Source: Martelella alba (GTDB taxonomy: Bacteria; Pseudomonadota; Gammaproteobacteria; Enterobacterales; Enterobacteriaceae). From it: a stretch of DNA of 64,000 nucleotides. Shown here piece by piece: positions 9,425 to 17,520 of the stretch. Numbering within the stretch: the first letter of the stretch is position 1; every line of letters starts with the position of its first letter. Below the pieces are notes generated by a model that made no database searches, was not told the origin of the DNA, and worked only from the letters and a program-made list of their open reading frames with translations. Both the position numbers and the translations under genes were made by a program. Location: assembly GCF_005217455.1 (NCBI RefSeq), contig NZ_SZPQ01000002.1, positions 62,001-126,000 on the forward strand, written 5' to 3'.

Positions 9425-12400
9425 ATGATCACCACAGACGGTAATAACGCAGTCGCCTCGGTGGCCTACCGTGTCAATGAAGTCATCGCGATTTATCCCA
9501 TCACCCCCAGCTCCACTATGGCCGAGCAAGCCTCGGCCTGGTCTGAGGCCGGCACGCCCAATCTTTGGGGCGACATACCGCGGGTGGTGGAGATGCAATC
9601 CGAAGGCGGCGCTATCGCCACGGTGCATGGCGCGCTGCAAACCGGCGCTTTGGCCACATCGTTTACGTCCTCCCAGGGATTGCTGCTGATGATCCCGACG
9701 CTGTATAAGCTGGCGGGACAACTAACGCCTTTTGTTTTACATGTGGCGGCCCGAACCGTGGCCACCCATGCCTTGTCCATTTTCGGCGATCATTCCGATG
9801 TCATGGCGGTTCGCCAGACCGGCTGCGCGATGCTGTGCGCCGGCAATGTCCAGGAAGCGCAGGATTTCGCGCTGATCGCGCAAATAGCCAGTCTACAAAG
9901 CCGGTTACCCTTTATTCATTTTTTCGATGGTTTCCGGACGTCCCACGAAATTAACAAAATTGCGCCATTGGGCGATGACACCCTAAGACGCCTGCTCCCC
10001 CAGTCGGCCATCGATGCGCACCGGCGGCGGGCATTGACTCCGGATCATCCGGCGATTCGCGGCACTTCCGCCAATCCGGATACCTATTTCCAGTCCAGGG
10101 AAGCCACCAATCCCTGGTATGATCAGGCCTACGGCCATGTCGCCGACGCCATGGCGGCGTTTGCCGAAGCGACCGGCCGACACTATCAGCCTTTCGAATA
10201 TTACGGCCATCCGCAGGCGGAACGGGTCATTGTCCTGATGGGGTCGGCCATGGGCACCGCCGAGGAGGTCATCGACACCCTGCTCTCGCGCGGCGAAAAA
10301 GTCGGTATGGTGAAGGTTCGGCTCTACCGGCCGTTCTCGGCCGAGCATTTACTGGCGGCCATTCCCGAGAGCGTAGGCGGCATCGCGGTATTGGATCGCA
10401 CCAAGGAACCCGGCGCGCTGGCCGAACCCCTGTATCTTGATGTCACCACCGCCTTGGCGGAAGCCTATAACCAGGGCCGGCGGGATCGGTTGCCGCGCAC
10501 CATTGGCGGCCGCTATGGCTTGTCGTCGAAGGAATTCGATCCCGCCTGCGTGCTGGCCATCTTCAGCGAGCTGGCTTTGCCGCGGCCGAGACCGCGCTTT
10601 ACCGTCGGCATTTACGATGACGTCACCCAATTGTCCCTGCCGTTGCCAGAGGCCGATTTGCCGCACCGCGCCAAACTGGAAGCGCTGTTTTACGGACTGG
10701 GCAGCGACGGAACCGTCTCCGCCACTAAAAACAACATCAAAATCATTGGCAACAGCACCGCGCTGTTCGCCCAGGGTTATTTCGTCTACGATTCGAAAAA
10801 AGCCGGCGGTCTGACGGTATCCCACTTACGGGTCAGCGAAAATCCTATTAATTCGGCCTATCTTATCAGTCGCGCTGATTTCATCGGCTGCCACCAGATG
10901 CAGTTCGTCGATAAATACCACATGGTGGAACGGTTGCGGACAGGGGGTATTTTCCTGCTCAATACCCCTTACAGCGTTGACGAGGTATGGGCCCGCCTGC
11001 CCCAGGAAGTTCAGGCGTTGCTCAGGCGTCAGCAGGCACGGTTTTATATTATCAATGCGGCGCAAATCGCCCGCGAATGCCGGTTGGGCGCGCGCATAAA
11101 CACCGTGATGCAGATGGCCTTTTTCCAACTGACCGGAATTTTGCCGCCGGACGCTGCGCTGGCGGCATTGCAAACGGCCATTTCCCGCAGTTACGCCAGC
11201 AAAGGGCAGGACGTGGTGGAACGCAACTGGCGGGCATTGGCGGCAACCCGTGAAGCGTTGCATGCGGTGCCGCTGCAAACGGTGAACACGCAGAGTCCGA
11301 TGCGTCCGCCGGTGGTTTCCGACGCGGCCCCGGATTTTGTGAAGACCGTGACGGCGGCCATGCTTTCGGGCTTGGGCGATGCGCTGCCGGTATCGGCTCT
11401 GCCGCCGGACGGAACCTGGCCGGTAGGCACGACCCGCTGGGAAAAACGGAATATCGCCGAACGGATACCGTTGTGGAAAGCGGAATTGTGTACCCAATGT
11501 AATCATTGCGTCGCCGCCTGCCCCCACGCCGCCATCCGGGCCAAGGTCGTCGCCCCTGAAGCCATGGCGGACGCCCCTGACGGGCTGGCGTCGCTGGAAG
11601 TGAAGTCGCGGGATATGCGCGGCCGGAAATATGTGTTGCAGGTGGCGCCGGAAGACTGCACAGGCTGTAATTTGTGCGTCGAGGTCTGCCCGGCCAAGGA
11701 TCGCCAGGATCCGGACATCAAGGCCATCAATATGGCCTCGCGGTTGACGCATGTGGAAGAAGAAAAGCGGCATTATGATTTCTTCCTTAACTTACCGGAG
11801 ATGGCGCCCACCGACCTGGAACGAATCGATATCCGCACCTCGCAGCTGATTACGCCGCTGTTTGAATATTCCGGCGCCTGTTCGGGCTGCGGCGAAACGC
11901 CCTATATCAAACTGTTGACCCAGTTATATGGGGATCGGCTGCTTATCGCCAATGCCACCGGTTGCTCGTCCATTTATGGCGGCAATTTGCCCACCACGCC
12001 TTATACCGTCAATGCCGAGGGCCGGGGACCGGCCTGGGCGAATTCCCTGTTTGAAGATAACGCCGAATTCGGTCTGGGCTTTCGGCTGACGGTGGATAGT
12101 CATCGCCGGCGCGTCCTGCGACTGCTTGAGCGGCAACGGGACTGGCTGCCGGCCGAGTTGTTCGACGGTTTGCAGGATCAGCGCGTCGCCGTACCGGAGC
12201 GGCGACGGCAAATCGACGAACTCCGCGACCGGCTAAACGGCCGCGATGACGCCGACTGCCGGCAATTGGCGGCCGACGCCGATTATCTGGTGGACAAGTC
12301 CATCTGGCTTATCGGCGGCGACGGCTGGGCCTACGACATCGGTTTTGGCGGGCTGGACCATGTGCTGAGCTTAACGGAAAACATCAATGTACTGGTGCTG

Positions 12401-12952
12401 GATACCCAGTGCTACTCCAATACCGGCGGTCAGCAATCCAAAGCGACGCCGCTCGGGGCGGTGACCAAATTCGGCGAGCAGGGCAAACGGAAAGCCCGCA
12501 AAGACCTGGGCGTAAGCATGATGATGTACGGCCATGTCTATGTCGCGCAAATTTCCCTGGGCGCGCAGCTCAACCAGACGGTAAAAGCCATTCAGGAAGC
12601 CGAAGCGTATCCTGGCCCCTCGCTTATCATCGCCTATAGCCCCTGCGAGGAACACGGTTACGACCTGGCGTTAAGCCATGAACAAATGCGGCAGCTCACC
12701 GCCACCGGTTTCTGGCCGCTATACCGGTACGACCCGAGACGCGCCGAGGAAGGCAAATTGCCATTGTCGCTGGATTCGCGCCCGCCTGGCAGCGAACTTG
12801 GCGCGACGCTCCTAAACGAGCAGCGCTTTCGCCGGTTAAACAGTCAGCAGCCGGAGGTGGCCGAGACCCTTTACCAAACGGCGGAGCAGCAACTTAAAGA
12901 CAAGTATGCGTTTTTGGCGCGACTGGCGGGTAAAGCGGAATCAGCGGATTGA
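9425..12952 (+). CDS. ydbK: Pyruvate:flavodoxin/ferredoxin oxidoreductase
   Basis: The single-chain 1175-residue enzyme is collinear with E. coli YdbK (1174). It decarboxylates pyruvate to acetyl-CoA, passing electrons to flavodoxin or ferredoxin. The N-terminal domain begins ITTDGNNAVASVAYR with YPITPSSTMAEQ. Two 4Fe-4S motifs follow, CTQCNHCVAACPH from Cys689 and CTGCNLCVEVCPA from Cys745. The C-terminal thiamine-diphosphate domain has GDGWAYDIGFGGLDHV. AAGG precedes the ATG. A strong terminator follows at 12971. With ldhA and the nearby fnrS it points to a facultative anaerobe. Confidence 0.97.
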   Translation: MITTDGNNAVASVAYRVNEVIAIYPITPSSTMAEQASAWSEAGTPNLWGDIPRVVEMQSEGGAIATVHGALQTGALATSFTSSQGLLLMIPTLYKLAGQLTPFVLHVAARTVATHALSIFGDHSDVMAVRQTGCAMLCAGNVQEAQDFALIAQIASLQSRLPFIHFFDGFRTSHEINKIAPLGDDTLRRLLPQSAIDAHRRRALTPDHPAIRGTSANPDTYFQSREATNPWYDQAYGHVADAMAAFAEATGRHYQPFEYYGHPQAERVIVLMGSAMGTAEEVIDTLLSRGEKVGMVKVRLYRPFSAEHLLAAIPESVGGIAVLDRTKEPGALAEPLYLDVTTALAEAYNQGRRDRLPRTIGGRYGLSSKEFDPACVLAIFSELALPRPRPRFTVGIYDDVTQLSLPLPEADLPHRAKLEALFYGLGSDGTVSATKNNIKIIGNSTALFAQGYFVYDSKKAGGLTVSHLRVSENPINSAYLISRADFIGCHQMQFVDKYHMVERLRTGGIFLLNTPYSVDEVWARLPQEVQALLRRQQARFYIINAAQIARECRLGARINTVMQMAFFQLTGILPPDAALAALQTAISRSYASKGQDVVERNWRALAATREALHAVPLQTVNTQSPMRPPVVSDAAPDFVKTVTAAMLSGLGDALPVSALPPDGTWPVGTTRWEKRNIAERIPLWKAELCTQCNHCVAACPHAAIRAKVVAPEAMADAPDGLASLEVKSRDMRGRKYVLQVAPEDCTGCNLCVEVCPAKDRQDPDIKAINMASRLTHVEEEKRHYDFFLNLPEMAPTDLERIDIRTSQLITPLFEYSGACSGCGETPYIKLLTQLYGDRLLIANATGCSSIYGGNLPTTPYTVNAEGRGPAWANSLFEDNAEFGLGFRLTVDSHRRRVLRLLERQRDWLPAELFDGLQDQRVAVPERRRQIDELRDRLNGRDDADCRQLAADADYLVDKSIWLIGGDGWAYDIGFGGLDHVLSLTENINVLVLDTQCYSNTGGQQSKATPLGAVTKFGEQGKRKARKDLGVSMMMYGHVYVAQISLGAQLNQTVKAIQEAEAYPGPSLIIAYSPCEEHGYDLALSHEQMRQLTATGFWPLYRYDPRRAEEGKLPLSLDSRPPGSELGATLLNEQRFRRLNSQQPEVAETLYQTAEQQLKDKYAFLARLAGKAESAD

Positions 12953-12970
12953 TCCCGGCCCGAATGCACA

Positions 12971-13000
12971 ACGGCGGTAGACGATACCGCCGTTTTTTTT
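12971..13000 (+). terminator. Intrinsic terminator of ydbK
   Basis: A perfect 9-base stem (ACGGCGGTA with TACCGCCGT, loop GACGA) is followed by a run of T, 18 bases after the ydbK stop. Confidence 0.9.
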
Positions 13001-13084
13001 GACCCGGGCATCGGCGGCGGCGGGACTTTCCACTCGTCGGGGAAGGCGTTATCATTGCCGCGGACGGTTAATCAGGGTGGGATA

Positions 13085-13573
13085 ATGGATAATCATGACG
13101 ACATCGATCGCCCGTATCGCCCGGCGCGTCGGCAGTTCTTTTTGTCCTGGGCGGCCTATGTCCGCCCGCTGGTGTTGTTCGCCGTACTCAGCGCTCTTGG
13201 CCTGCTGGTTTCCCAGTCGGCCAAAACGGCCGATATTATCCTGGGCGGCTATGGGATCTTGTTTATCGGCATTGTCAAAGTGATTTATGATATCGCCGCG
13301 CGCCGGCGCTTCCGGTTTTTCTTCGACCCGGAAGGCGTGTGGTTGGACGGCGGTCCGCTGTCTTGGCGCCGGCGGAAAAAAGGCATGACCTGGCTGGAAA
13401 TCGATGAAGCCGCCGGGCTTACCGAACCGTTCGGCTGGCTGACCCATTCCCATGGCATTGACATCAGCAGTCGGTTCAGCCCGTCCCGGCGCCTGCGTCT
13501 TTCTCATATTAAACATGGCGATGAGGCCGTCGCGGCCATCAATGACATACTGGCGGAGGATTTTGCGGACTAA
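13085..13573 (+). CDS. Two-helix membrane protein with PH-like soluble domain
   Basis: I do not recognise a named gene. The 162-residue product has two hydrophobic segments (about 24-43 and 50-70), a basic stretch (ARRRFRFFF) and a soluble part of about 80 residues (GVWLDGGPLSWRRRKKG, WLEIDEAAG). That part recalls bacterial PH-type domains of membrane-anchored proteins. The start at 13085 is preceded by GGTGGGA. It lies between ydbK and ttcA on the same strand, after the ydbK terminator, and is probably its own transcript. Function unknown; the domain assignment is by eye. Confidence 0.65.
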   Translation: MDNHDDIDRPYRPARRQFFLSWAAYVRPLVLFAVLSALGLLVSQSAKTADIILGGYGILFIGIVKVIYDIAARRRFRFFFDPEGVWLDGGPLSWRRRKKGMTWLEIDEAAGLTEPFGWLTHSHGIDISSRFSPSRRLRLSHIKHGDEAVAAINDILAEDFAD

Positions 13574-13669
13574 CGGCGCCCAAACCGGTATAATCGCCAG
13601 CATTTGTCGCCCGGCGTTCCCCTATTCTCGCGGGCGGCGCGGGTGTCCTTTCTGTAAGGCTTAACGACC

Positions 13670-14593
13670 GTGGTTGAAAAACAGACCTATAACTTCAATA
13701 AACTGCAAAAGCGCCTGCGCCGCCAGGTGGGCCAGGCTATCGCCGATTTCAATATGATTGAAGAAGGCGACAGAGTGATGGTGTGTCTGTCGGGGGGCAA
13801 AGACAGTTATACCCTGCTGGATATCCTGCGCAGTCTGCAACGGAGCGCGCCGGTGCGCTTCACGCTCATAGCGGTCAACCTCGATCAGAAACAGCCTGGT
13901 TTTCCCGGAGACGTTCTGCCCGCTTACCTGTCGTCCCTGGACATCGAATACCTTATCGTTGAGGAAAATACGTATTCCATCGTTAAGGAGAAGATTCCCG
14001 AGGGCAAAACCACCTGCTCGCTCTGTTCCCGCCTGCGGCGGGGTATCCTGTACCGTACCGCCGGCGAACTGGGCGCCACCAAAATCGCGCTGGGGCATCA
14101 TCGGGACGATATGCTGCAAACGCTGTTTCTGAACATGTTTTATGGCGGCAAGCTCAAGGCCATGCCGCCCAAGCTGATGAGCGACGACGGCCGGCATATC
14201 GTCATCCGCCCGCTGGCCTATTGCCGGGAAAAGGATATCGTCCGCTATGCCCAGGCGCGGGCGTTTCCCATTATCCCGTGCAATTTGTGCGGTTCGCAGC
14301 CGAATTTGCAACGGCAAGTGGTGGGGGACATGCTGCGCGACTGGGATAAACGTTATCCGGGACGAATCGAGACCCTGTTCCGGTCAATGCGAAACGTGGT
14401 GCCCTCCCACCTGGCCGACAACCGGTTATTCGATTTCCAGGGGCTAACGAAAGACGGCGGCGTCATCGACGGCGGCGATATGGCGTTTGATCGGCAACCG
14501 TTCCCCGCCGGGCCCTCCGCCTGGGAGGACGACGAGCCGGATGCCCTATCTTATCCCGCCGGCCAAAGGCTGCCGGTCGTCGAAATTCCGTAA
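13670..14593 (+). CDS. ttcA: tRNA 2-thiocytidine biosynthesis protein TtcA
   Basis: The 307-residue PP-loop ATPase carries SGGKDS (41-46), CSLC (Cys116/119) and CNLC (Cys204/207). The cysteines hold the labile 4Fe-4S cluster used to thiolate cytidine 32 of certain tRNAs. It matches E. coli TtcA along its length, with a shorter N-terminus and a divergent C-terminal tail. The start is GTG with TAAGG ten bases upstream. E. coli dbpA, normally nearby, is not in this window. Confidence 0.95.
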   Translation: MVEKQTYNFNKLQKRLRRQVGQAIADFNMIEEGDRVMVCLSGGKDSYTLLDILRSLQRSAPVRFTLIAVNLDQKQPGFPGDVLPAYLSSLDIEYLIVEENTYSIVKEKIPEGKTTCSLCSRLRRGILYRTAGELGATKIALGHHRDDMLQTLFLNMFYGGKLKAMPPKLMSDDGRHIVIRPLAYCREKDIVRYAQARAFPIIPCNLCGSQPNLQRQVVGDMLRDWDKRYPGRIETLFRSMRNVVPSHLADNRLFDFQGLTKDGGVIDGGDMAFDRQPFPAGPSAWEDDEPDALSYPAGQRLPVVEIP

Positions 14594-14662
14594 CACGCGA
14601 TCAACGCCCCCGCCATGGTGCGGGGTCATTGATGGGGGGGCCGCGCCGGCAACGATCCGCGT

Positions 14663-14869
14663 TCAGGCCGTCAGCATTCTATGCGGCGGCGGATCCTTTA
14701 TGGGCCTGGGGTTGGGTTCCATCGGCGGTTCGATGGGCGGCGCCGGCAGCGGATCCGGGATGGGCGGAGGGTCGGTGGGAATGGGTTCATTGGGAATCGG
14801 TTCGGTAGGGATGCTCAATCGATACCGGCACAATCGGTCATGGCCGGCGGGTTTTGACGTCAGGAACAT
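14663..14869 (-). CDS. Small proline-rich protein, unrecognised
   Basis: The 68-residue frame ends in a proline repeat: SIPTEPIPNEPIPTDPPP, then PIPDPLPAPPIEPPMEP. The ATG at 14869 has an excellent site (GAGGTGG, 6 bases). A longer frame to 15193 would run back through the fnrS RNA gene and is rejected. It lies downstream of fnrS on the same strand, converging on ttcA. The opposite strand is a Gly-rich shadow frame. I do not recognise a family. The period of about 4-5 residues (P-x-P-x) suggests an extended polyproline structure. Coding is supported by the start site and repeat, not by homology. Confidence 0.5.
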   Translation of the reverse strand: MFLTSKPAGHDRLCRYRLSIPTEPIPNEPIPTDPPPIPDPLPAPPIEPPMEPNPRPIKDPPPHRMLTA

Positions 14870-15078
14870 ACTATCCACCTCGTAATGGTCTATTGGCCTC
14901 ATCGCGCATCGCCATGCCTGTTCAAACCTGGCGGCCCAATCCTTGCGAAGCGGTCTTTCCTTGGTATGATTTAAGAATAGCGGCCGATCGCCGTCTGGAC
15001 AAATTGCCGGACGTCGGAGCGAAATCCGTCTCATGGGGCATAACGTCTTGCGTTCGACGCGCAAAGGCGCGGCGAGAC

Positions 15079-15201
15079 AAAAAAAATGCCAGGTCATAAA
15101 CCCGGCATTATGTGAATTAAATATGCTATGCAATAATTCAAAAAAAGGAAGTAAGACAATATGGAGCGCAACGCCCATCGCTTGACGTTGCATTCACCTG
15201 C
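15079..15201 (-). ncRNA. fnrS: FnrS small regulatory RNA
   Basis: The 5' part reads GCAGGTGAATGCAACGTCAA and continues with a sequence almost identical to E. coli FnrS through the hairpin and the CTTCC-TTTTTT-GAATTA stretch. It ends in a terminator (AATGCC...GGCATT) with eight T residues. The length of about 123 nt matches the known RNA. FnrS is made without oxygen under FNR/ArcA and represses aerobic-metabolism mRNAs with Hfq. It sits next to zntB as in E. coli. The spurious open frame 14663-15193 crosses it. Confidence 0.95.
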
Positions 15202-15207
15202 ACGATT

Positions 15208-15250
15208 GATAATGCCCCATCGTGCCATGATGTTTTTTGACATTGCTCAA
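15208..15250 (-). promoter_or_regulatory. fnrS promoter with FNR box
   Basis: On the minus strand TTGAGCAATGTCAA (15237-15250) resembles the FNR site TTGAT-N4-ATCAA. Its centre is about 42 bases upstream of the inferred FnrS 5' end, the class II activator position. A CATTAT -10 element lies at about -13 to -8. Confidence 0.8.
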
Positions 15251-15305
15251 TTTTGATGGCTTTTTTCCGGTTTTTTCGCCGTGAAATAGCCGAAATATCT
15301 CGATG

Positions 15306-16289
15306 TTATAACCATTTACGATGTTTTAACCACCAGGCAACAGCAATAATCAATCCCACCAGCAGCACACAGAATACGCTAAAGCCATAGCGCATATTGC
15401 CGCCCGGAATGCCGCCTAGATTGACGCCGAACAAACCGGTCAGAAAGGTGGTGGGCAGAAAAATCATGGCCAACAGCGACATGGTATAGCTGCGACGATT
15501 GATGGCCTCGGCGGTCAGTCCATTGATTTCATCGGCAATGACGGCGGTACGCGCGATGCCGCCGTCGATATCTTCAATTCCCCTGCCCAACCGGTCGGCG
15601 ATATCCTGCATGCGCCGCCGGTTGTCTTCGTCCATCCAGGGCAAATGTTCGCTGGCCAAGCGGGAGAAGACATCGCGCTGCGGCGCCATATACCGGCGCA
15701 GGACGATAAGTTGTTTGCGCAATTGCGCCAGTTCCCGGCGGGGAGGGATCTGCTGTTCCAGCAGATCGTTTTCCAGGGCGATGATTTTATCGTGCATTTC
15801 ATCGATAAAATCGCCGGTATGATCGGTCAGCGTATCGCACATCTCCACCAGCCAGGTTCCGCTATCAACGGGCCCCTGCTTCATTTGCAGTTCGCCGCGC
15901 AGTTCCTCCACCGCCTGGATCGGCTGGCGCCGGGTGGTGACAATCAATTTCGCGGAAATATAAATACGCAGCACGATGAGTTCTTCCGGCGATTCATCGG
16001 TATTGAAATTAATACTGCGTAAAATGATCAAAGCCCCTTCGGGCAAGCGGTGAACCCGCGGTCGCACACTGTTGCCGGCCAGGGATTCCCGTACCGGGTC
16101 GGGGATAAGCGGCGTGCTGTCCAGCCACGCCATACTGGCCTGGTGTTCAATATCAAGGTGCAGCCAGCAGGGGTTTTCGCAGCGCACGATATCCGCCGCC
16201 TCAATGGGCAATATGCCGCCGGCGCCGTCCAACTGCCCGGCATAGAGAACGCCGTTGATATGTAGAGCGTCATGATCAATCACATTCAA
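15306..16289 (-). CDS. zntB: Zinc transporter ZntB (CorA superfamily)
   Basis: The 327-residue protein is the same length as E. coli ZntB and collinear with it. It has a large cytosolic funnel (LRKQLIVLRRYMAPQRDV), then two C-terminal helices with the pore motif GVN (FGVNLGGIPGG) and a basic tail. ZntB carries zinc across the inner membrane. The start is TTG at 16289 with AGGTG upstream; GTG at 16283 is an alternative. fnrS follows it on the same strand. A second CorA-family gene lies immediately upstream. Confidence 0.93.
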   Translation of the reverse strand: MNVIDHDALHINGVLYAGQLDGAGGILPIEAADIVRCENPCWLHLDIEHQASMAWLDSTPLIPDPVRESLAGNSVRPRVHRLPEGALIILRSINFNTDESPEELIVLRIYISAKLIVTTRRQPIQAVEELRGELQMKQGPVDSGTWLVEMCDTLTDHTGDFIDEMHDKIIALENDLLEQQIPPRRELAQLRKQLIVLRRYMAPQRDVFSRLASEHLPWMDEDNRRRMQDIADRLGRGIEDIDGGIARTAVIADEINGLTAEAINRRSYTMSLLAMIFLPTTFLTGLFGVNLGGIPGGNMRYGFSVFCVLLVGLIIAVAWWLKHRKWL

Positions 16290-16375
16290 TCTGGTTCACC
16301 TTTTTTACCCGGGAAAACACAGTTCGCAAGGCTTAACGGCGCGTTGCCCGCGAAAAACCAGGGCTGTCGCCGGCC

Positions 16376-17335
16376 CTAAAGCCACTGCGCTCGCTTAAGC
16401 TTTCGGTAAAGCCCCACGCAGCCTATCACGGTCACCAGCAATACCGCGGGATACCCCCAGGGGATTTTCAACTCGGGCATAACGGCGAAATTCATTCCAT
16501 ACAAACTGAAGATGACGGTCGGGATGGCGAGTATGGCGCCCCAACCGGCCAGCTTTTTCACCACCTCATTTTGCTTGACCGATACCAGGGCGAGATTGAC
16601 GTGCATGGCATTGGTCAGCATTTCACGCATATCGTCGGTCAGGGTAAGGACCTGGCGGGCATGATCCTGGATATCGCGGATGTAGGCGCGCAGTTCCTTG
16701 GGGATGATTTTTACATGCAGATGAATCAATTGGCCACAGATATCGTCCAGGGGAATGACGGCATTGTGCATCGACAGCAAATTGCGGCGCAAATGATAGA
16801 CCTGCTCCATCGCCCGGGGATCGAATTCCGACTTGAACAGGCGTGATTCGATGGCTTCAAATTGTGTCTGGTACTGATTAATGATTTCCAGATAATTATC
16901 CACCACAACATCCAGAATGAGATACAGGGCAAATCCCGGCCCGCGGGCCAGCATGTCCCGGTTTTCCTCTGCCCGCTGGCGGATGGCGTCCTTATCGCCC
17001 GACAGATCGTGCCGGACGGTGATGATATACCGTTCACCAACGAACGCATGCATTTCGCCACGCCGGACGTCCCCGTCCGCCAGCCGCACCGTTTTCACCA
17101 CAACGAACAGCGAATCGCCATAGGCGTCGATTTTCGGCCGCTGACGCGCGGCCAGGGCATCTTCGATCGCCAGCTCGTGCAAACCGAATTCCTGTTGAAT
17201 CCTGCCCAGGACCTTGGCATCGGTTTGCCGCAAATCCAGCCAGACAAACGTCTCGGGCTGCTTTAGCGTCTCACTGATATCATCGATAGCCACGTCGCCC
17301 AGCAATTTGCCCGCCCGATAGGCGACACAGCTCAT
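16376..17335 (-). CDS. CorA-family divalent cation transporter (GMN type)
   Basis: This 319-residue protein has the CorA architecture: an alpha/beta cytosolic domain (VAIDDISETL to FVGERYIITVRHD), a long coiled-helix stalk and two C-terminal membrane helices with the GMN signature (YGMNFAVMPEL). It is typical of Mg2+/Co2+ channels, but shares limited sequence with the neighbouring ZntB and is not an obvious copy of E. coli CorA. ATG 17335 (MSCVAYRAGK) has GGAG six bases upstream; ATGs at 17359 and 17347 are alternatives. It ends 86 bases before zntB begins and may be cotranscribed. Substrate unproven. Confidence 0.85.
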   Translation of the reverse strand: MSCVAYRAGKLLGDVAIDDISETLKQPETFVWLDLRQTDAKVLGRIQQEFGLHELAIEDALAARQRPKIDAYGDSLFVVVKTVRLADGDVRRGEMHAFVGERYIITVRHDLSGDKDAIRQRAEENRDMLARGPGFALYLILDVVVDNYLEIINQYQTQFEAIESRLFKSEFDPRAMEQVYHLRRNLLSMHNAVIPLDDICGQLIHLHVKIIPKELRAYIRDIQDHARQVLTLTDDMREMLTNAMHVNLALVSVKQNEVVKKLAGWGAILAIPTVIFSLYGMNFAVMPELKIPWGYPAVLLVTVIGCVGLYRKLKRAQWL

Positions 17336-17520
17336 CACCTGCTCCATACTCCGTCCCATCGTTTTGGTTTATTTTCCCATTATCGGTGGGATATCCGCGT
17401 AACGGGCCCGCAGAACCCGCTCACCACCGGAAACCGCCGGATAACCTATTCAATTATAGGGCAGTTTAGGCGATAGCGCCGTTTCCTCGGGGATTGGCGG
17501 CATCCGGCTCCCCTCGGCTC

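Noticed and set aside
14487-14885. Plus-strand Gly-rich frame with GLGLGS-type repeats
   Set aside because: It overlaps the end of ttcA in another phase and is the complement of the proline repeat. It has no good start site.
14663-15193. A 176-codon minus-strand frame
   Set aside because: Its N-terminal half runs through the fnrS RNA and its terminator. Only the last 68 codons, with their own strong ribosome-binding site, are kept.
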